This document shows positions 57,101-63,100 of a stretch of 64,000 nt of DNA, piece by piece. The notes under the pieces are model-generated. The model saw nothing but the letters and a program-made list of their open reading frames with translations. It ran no database searches and was not told the DNA's origin. A program made the translations under genes and the position numbers. Positions within the stretch are counted from its first letter, which is position 1. Each line of letters starts with the position of its first letter. Location: contig NC_088322.1 in the NCBI RefSeq assembly GCF_910592395.1, positions 9,727,431 to 9,791,430 on the forward strand, given 5' to 3'. The DNA is from Lineus longissimus. Its lineage: Eukaryota > Nemertea > Pilidiophora > Heteronemertea > Lineidae.

Positions 57101-60100
57101 CAGAATAAAATCATCCACATTAGGGCAATTCAGCTTAACTAAGAACTCCTGCCAATTATTGTGAGTGATGGACATGTGCGAAGACGGCGAAGGCAAGAGG
57201 GATAACGAAAGTTCGTAATGGCGGAGTTCATGGCAAACTGAGAGGTTAAAAGCTACAGAATTTAGTGTAAGAATGAAACAGCACTTAAATTTGGCAAATA
57301 AGTTACCTATTACATGCTTCGTATCTAAATTACGGGGAAAAGGGCTTTTCACACTTATAATAGTATGCTAACAACGCCTCATAGTCAACTCACGTTGTAG
57401 AAGTCCATGATGCTGGTTTTGATGCTGTTGTAAAGGTTCGTTATCCTTATGATGACGTTCTTTGCTGGGCGAAGGAACGCAGGCAGTTCCGTGTCATCAA
57501 ACATTCCAATCATCCGCATGGCTTGGAATCCTTTGCGTCCAATGTCGGCAATCTGAACAAAAAGCATTGTCATCGAATTATGTAACAAAGATGAAAGAAG
57601 GTCGTATCATACTCCTGTAGAGATTCTAACTATTTAAGCTGCTTTATAGTCATGCGGGCTGCGCAACCCATTTCTAGGTAGCCTACTTTGCATGCTGACT
57701 GCTAGGTTATAATGCTCTACATAACGTAATTTTCATGCTGACTTAACAATTATCATGCTGAATTTGCCCAAAGAGAATTTCGACGGACAACGTGAAAGAC
57801 CAGACTGTCTGAAACATCAAAGACCTTTTCCGCCTTGCTGTGGATAGACCCATTTGATGATGAAAGATGATGACGACGACGACGACGACGACGATGATGA
57901 TGATGATGACGATGATGATATCTTTACGCTCACCTTCTTAGGCATGTCCTCCAGCGATTTGACGAAATCTTCAATGATGTTTTTAATCTTAACATCACCG
58001 TTCACCAAACCCTGGATAAACTTGATTCCATCCTTAATGGCATCCACGGTATCACCAACAAGGTTGAAGTAGTCTTTGATCTGTTTCAGGAGGCTTTGGA
58101 AATTGAACTCCTAAAATGTCAATGGATCTCAAGTAACTCGTATCATTTGCATGCAGCAGCTGCAACTCGATTTGAAAGCGAGTCCCTCGAGTTATAAATT
58201 GAAGTGTAAAACCTTCCCAGATTGCCGAACAATAACAGCAAGTTGAGGTGGAGGTTGAGATTCTCTTCTTCTTATGATGTCAGATAGGAATGAAATAATA
58301 AATGTGACTGGAAGTTAAAAATGAAAGTAAACTAGCATACCTGGAGTATATTCAAGTTATACGATGCCATCCCGTTGAAGCATACTCTAGCAACCAAGAA
58401 GTTGTAAGTGTAGCCAACAATGCCAAGGTGGAGCTTCGCATAGGCTTCATCGTGGACGTCGATGTCCCCTTCGGCTTTCAGCTTTTCTGCAAATAATCGT
58501 TTTATATGTGGTTGACAAAGATGACAGTGTTGTTTTAAACACGACCCCAAGATGTTATTGATTGACAGAACACATGCATATGTATCAAAGTTAACAAATG
58601 AATTTTCAGTAACACAAATAATTTGTTTTAATCAACATTATTCTTGCTTTATCTTTGCTAATAAACGAAAATGATCATCATCCCGTCTGTGTCTCAAGTT
58701 TTCGGTTGATCCCTGCAAAGTTTCTCCATACCGAGGGACCATGACTTTTCGACAGTGGAAAACAGTAAAGTACATCGCGAAAATTTCACAGAATTTTCTC
58801 AGAAATGTTTGTGAATCATAAAGCAATTAACAAAGTGTACAAACAAGCATGGCTATCTCTCTCATGGAAGTAGAGTCCATTGATCACATTCTTACGGAAG
58901 CCCATAAGGGACATTTTGAATAAAAGTGCAATTTGTATTTTTTCTTCGGAGGTTTTTAACTTTTTTGTTTAGTTTTGTTAATATTTTAGAGGTTTCCACC
59001 GCGGTGAACCTCCGAAGAAAAAATACAAATTGCATTTTTATTCAAAATGTCCCTTATGGGCTTCCGTACATTCTTTTGTTACGCAAGGGTATTTCAATAC
59101 GAGTCGGCTATTTTTTTCAATGGGCTATACTCCGTCAGCATTAAAATGTTCACTTGTCCTCCCTATACAACAAATAATTGGACCATTGGAATGTTCTTCC
59201 TGTTAGTATAGCAGGCTCTGCTTATGAGGCACACAGCGATTAAGAACTGTGAAAATATTCGAGTTTACAGTGCATATATACCAATTTTAATGTTCATTTG
59301 ATTTTTGATGATCAAGCCAAACGAAGCTCCGATGCTTTTAGACCCCAACATCTTCCTCCAGTCTATACTCGGGGACTTTAGTTCGAAATTAAATAGTTTA
59401 ATATCGCGCCTTTCTCGGTGATGACGGGCAGCTTCCGAAGTCATTGGACCAATCTTAGACCTGAATTGAAAAATTAGAAAACAAGTTAGATATGAGTAAT
59501 CGTTAAACTGTTGCATATATTTGTTAGTAGGGCCATATCGTCAATATAAATTAGAAATTTAAATTTAAGACTTCTTCGGTATCTTATCATGTCTGGGATT
59601 GGACGCTTTGGGTGGGTTGTTCAAAGCAAGACAATTTTATGCTTACTAAGCGCAGAGTATGGGCGGTTACTGCCGCAAATATTCACCAACGCGCGAGGGA
59701 TAGCAAGTGACTCCTAGAAGCCGATGAGTATGGGTGGTTATTGCCGCAAATATTCACCAACGCGCGAGGGATAGGCAAGTTACTAGAAGCCGATGAGGCG
59801 TATAGTTCGTGGCGCGTACAGCTGTAATTTCTAAAATCTGCATTTCCTAGAATCGTCGTGAGGGATAGATACCGCGAGCTCTAGAACCCGCAGGTTCTAG
59901 AACCGTGAGCGATAGTTCTCGTGAGGGATAGAAGTTCCAAAAAAATCCGTTATGTGGCGCCACTATCTCGTGAGCGATAGCAGTTCAAACGATTTCCGTT
60001 ATGTGGTGCCACTGTCGCATATTCGTGGTGTAGAATCAGGGTTTATACTAGGGTTTATATCACTAGCCTCTGCTGGAGGCTGTCTCGGCTGCAGCTGATC

Positions 60101-63100
60101 GGGCTGCTGCTGGTCTAAAATCTGCACTACTTGCTGAAGCAGTAGTGCTGCCTGTTGCAGCTGCGACTGGTCGCACATTTTTAAAATTGCAACGAAAGTA
60201 GCCTACGCATGTACGCGCTTTCTGACAGTGACAAGTACCACGTGTTGAGGCCAACTGACAGTAGTGTCGCTTACAGCAAAAACAATACGACGACGTCAAT
60301 ATGCGACAGTGGCGCCACATAACGGATTTTTTTGGAACTTCTATCCCTCACGAGATCTATCGCTCACGGTTCTAGAACCTGCGGGTTCTAGAGCTCGCGG
60401 TATCTATCCCTCACGACGATTCTAGGAAATGCAGATTTTAGAAATGACAGCTGTACGCGCCACGAACTATCCGCCTCATCGGCTTCTAGGAGTCACTTGC
60501 TATCCCTGGCGCGTTGGTGAATATTTGCGGCAATAACCGCCCATAGCAGAGTCTTTCAAATAAATGTAATGGAAGGGCTCTGCTTGGCGTAATTCAGCTA
60601 AACCCAGTGAACCAAACACAAAGTTTAAGTCGAGGTCAACAGTTAAATGAGGTTCTGGAAAATACAGTAAATGGGTTGTACTCCGTCAGCTCACTGGCAT
60701 GATTGGATAGTTTTCATCATGGATTTCCTTGTCCAATGCTTGCCTGCAAAGACAAGAAGAGTTCATAGATGGACTCACCCTGGCGGATTCACCATAGGAA
60801 ACATCGCCTTTCTTTTATGCCTACGGAGTATGATAGTGGATTCGTGTCTTATAAGCATGCTTTCGTCTTTGGTGGCAGCGTGGTACAGTGCGGAGACAGC
60901 CTGAAAAAATTATGTAACTTGATTACTCCTAAGTACGGTACCAGTACCTTGGTATCGAAACCAGAATGTAGACAGCAGCACTGCTACATACGTATGTGGG
61001 GGGAACGGTCAGATATCAAAACACTCACCAGCAGTTTTTTTTTCACTTGACATATAATAAGCCCTGCTCATCGCTAAAACCTGATCGCGGGAAAAAGGAA
61101 TGTTTGAAGGTCTAGAATAGGGCGAGTTGCTTACCGAATCGCGTTGGAATTGCCTCAGGGCATGAAGACCTGCCCTCTTCAAGACAGAATGCGAAGAAGA
61201 ATTGACATAAGAGATAATGTGATCATAGGACCTGTCCATGACTGCATTGCCCAGGCTCTCGAGCAGTACGACATGTTTGAGGTCGAAACTCCCTGCATCT
61301 TCTTCGTTCAGGGTTGAGCGGGCCATGTTGTAGGCGTGAGGATCTGCAACGACGGGATTTTCATGATTACTTCTTCAGGCATTCTATATTTTGGTTAATT
61401 TAAGTGATTTTTTGCAAGCCCGAAATGACTGTTAGAATCGTGAGAACCCGAGACCTTTCGTGGCGCACCGATTTGCACACTCGAGCAAACATGAGTCAGG
61501 CAGTATAGCCAAGTTGCGACAACTCTGTAAGTTCTTACCATGGAGGCCTAACACGGCTTCGAGTTTTCCAACCAATCTATGCGCTTCTTCCTTTCGTCCG
61601 TTTAGGTCGTGTCGGCGGACGAGGCTGCCAAGAGCCAACAGAGCTTGGTGGTGGGTCTCATCGTCCTGAACACTATCTGGGAATGTCTCCGGGAAGAAAC
61701 AATATCGCTCAAGGGCAGTATCAAAGACCTGCAATGTGATAAGCGGTGATCAATATAGTAGATTTTCTTCAAAGCAAATTTGGTTTTAAAGATATCTAAT
61801 TTGTTCACTTTTTAGATATGTATATTATGATACTGTCATGCATTACGTTCAACATGCGTAATGGATGAACAGTAATTCATGGGCTATTTCGATCAAGAAA
61901 TACTACCTACCTCAAATGAAGGTTTATCGACGTCCGACAATATAAAAAAGGTCCGCTTCAGGATTTCTGTGTTTGACTTGAAAGCAAATTCCACCAACAA
62001 TCCAATTGACAGGTCGGTTCCAATGTCAAATAGGGCGTCGACCAGGTGGAGGCTATCTGCTGAGGTAGTGGCCCCGGGAACGCTGTATGTATCAATAATA
62101 TTAGCCATGGAATTTCGGCCAGTTAAAATTAACGCCCGTGAAAAAATCAGATAATCACAACCTCTCCTTGTCATTGATACAGAAATCGCGCCCCCTTTGG
62201 GACAGATCTTTGGAAGGCAGTTTCTGTGTTGAAGCAATTAATTTCCATCAGGTCCAACTCCAAGCGTAGTCGTCATAAAGGTTGTGCAGTGTATTTGTCT
62301 GTGTTAATATTTGTAGTCACGGCTACTTACAGTTTCTCTAGGAGAGGACGGCCACCCTTGAAAACCTGATCAGTGACCGTGATGAGATCCTCATCAGGCA
62401 GATTCTTCAAAACATTCACCAGGCCTTTGAAACACTTGATACCTTCGAGGGAACCTGGATAGAGATGTTCAAAATAAAATAAACAGATAGCCATGTTGTA
62501 CTGTTGTCCGTGCAGTGGCCTTCTCCACTGGTTCAGTCAAAAAGCCAGGTCCATCGCTACGAAAAACTGAAAGTATGATCAGTACGCAAATTGTGCAGAG
62601 CATGATAGTGCTCTGTTGTCAGCGCCTGAATTATAATACCTAAAGCATGATAAACGTGCAAAGTCAGCATGCAAATTAAGACTCAGCAACAATGGTATCG
62701 TGATCATGGTAAGCTCCTGATGTATTTGGTCTCTTCTCCTTCTTTAATCATCGTCGATTCGTGTTCTCAATTACATGCAACATCAATGAGAAACATGGAA
62801 GAAAAACAAATATATAGGCCTACCCGGTACTGAAAGTTTTCTTGATCTTTAATTACTTACCGTAATCTGAAAGCTTCTGTAAACAGGTGAAGTTGCCTCT
62901 CAAATATTTGGCATAGTTCGGATCTTTCACTTTTGGCTCTATCTTCCCATATGTTTCCTGAAATAAAATATGTAGCACTAAGACATACTTTATAAGGAAT
63001 ACTCCAGGAAAGTGGAGCTTGAATAATGAATGTACAGGCAACTAGCTATGGGTAAAAATGTGAAGCACGTTGAGCGACTTAAACCAGTTTGATTTAGCGC

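Noticed and set aside
57817-58047. Minus-strand frame ending in a poly-serine tract
   Set aside because: The serine run is intron microsatellite read past the E10 donor; splicing at GTGAGC restores phase with E11.
60063-60320. Minus-strand Cys/Ala-rich frame inside the foldback element
   Set aside because: It is low-complexity, lies in the loop and arm of an inverted-repeat element, and has no splice sites in phase.
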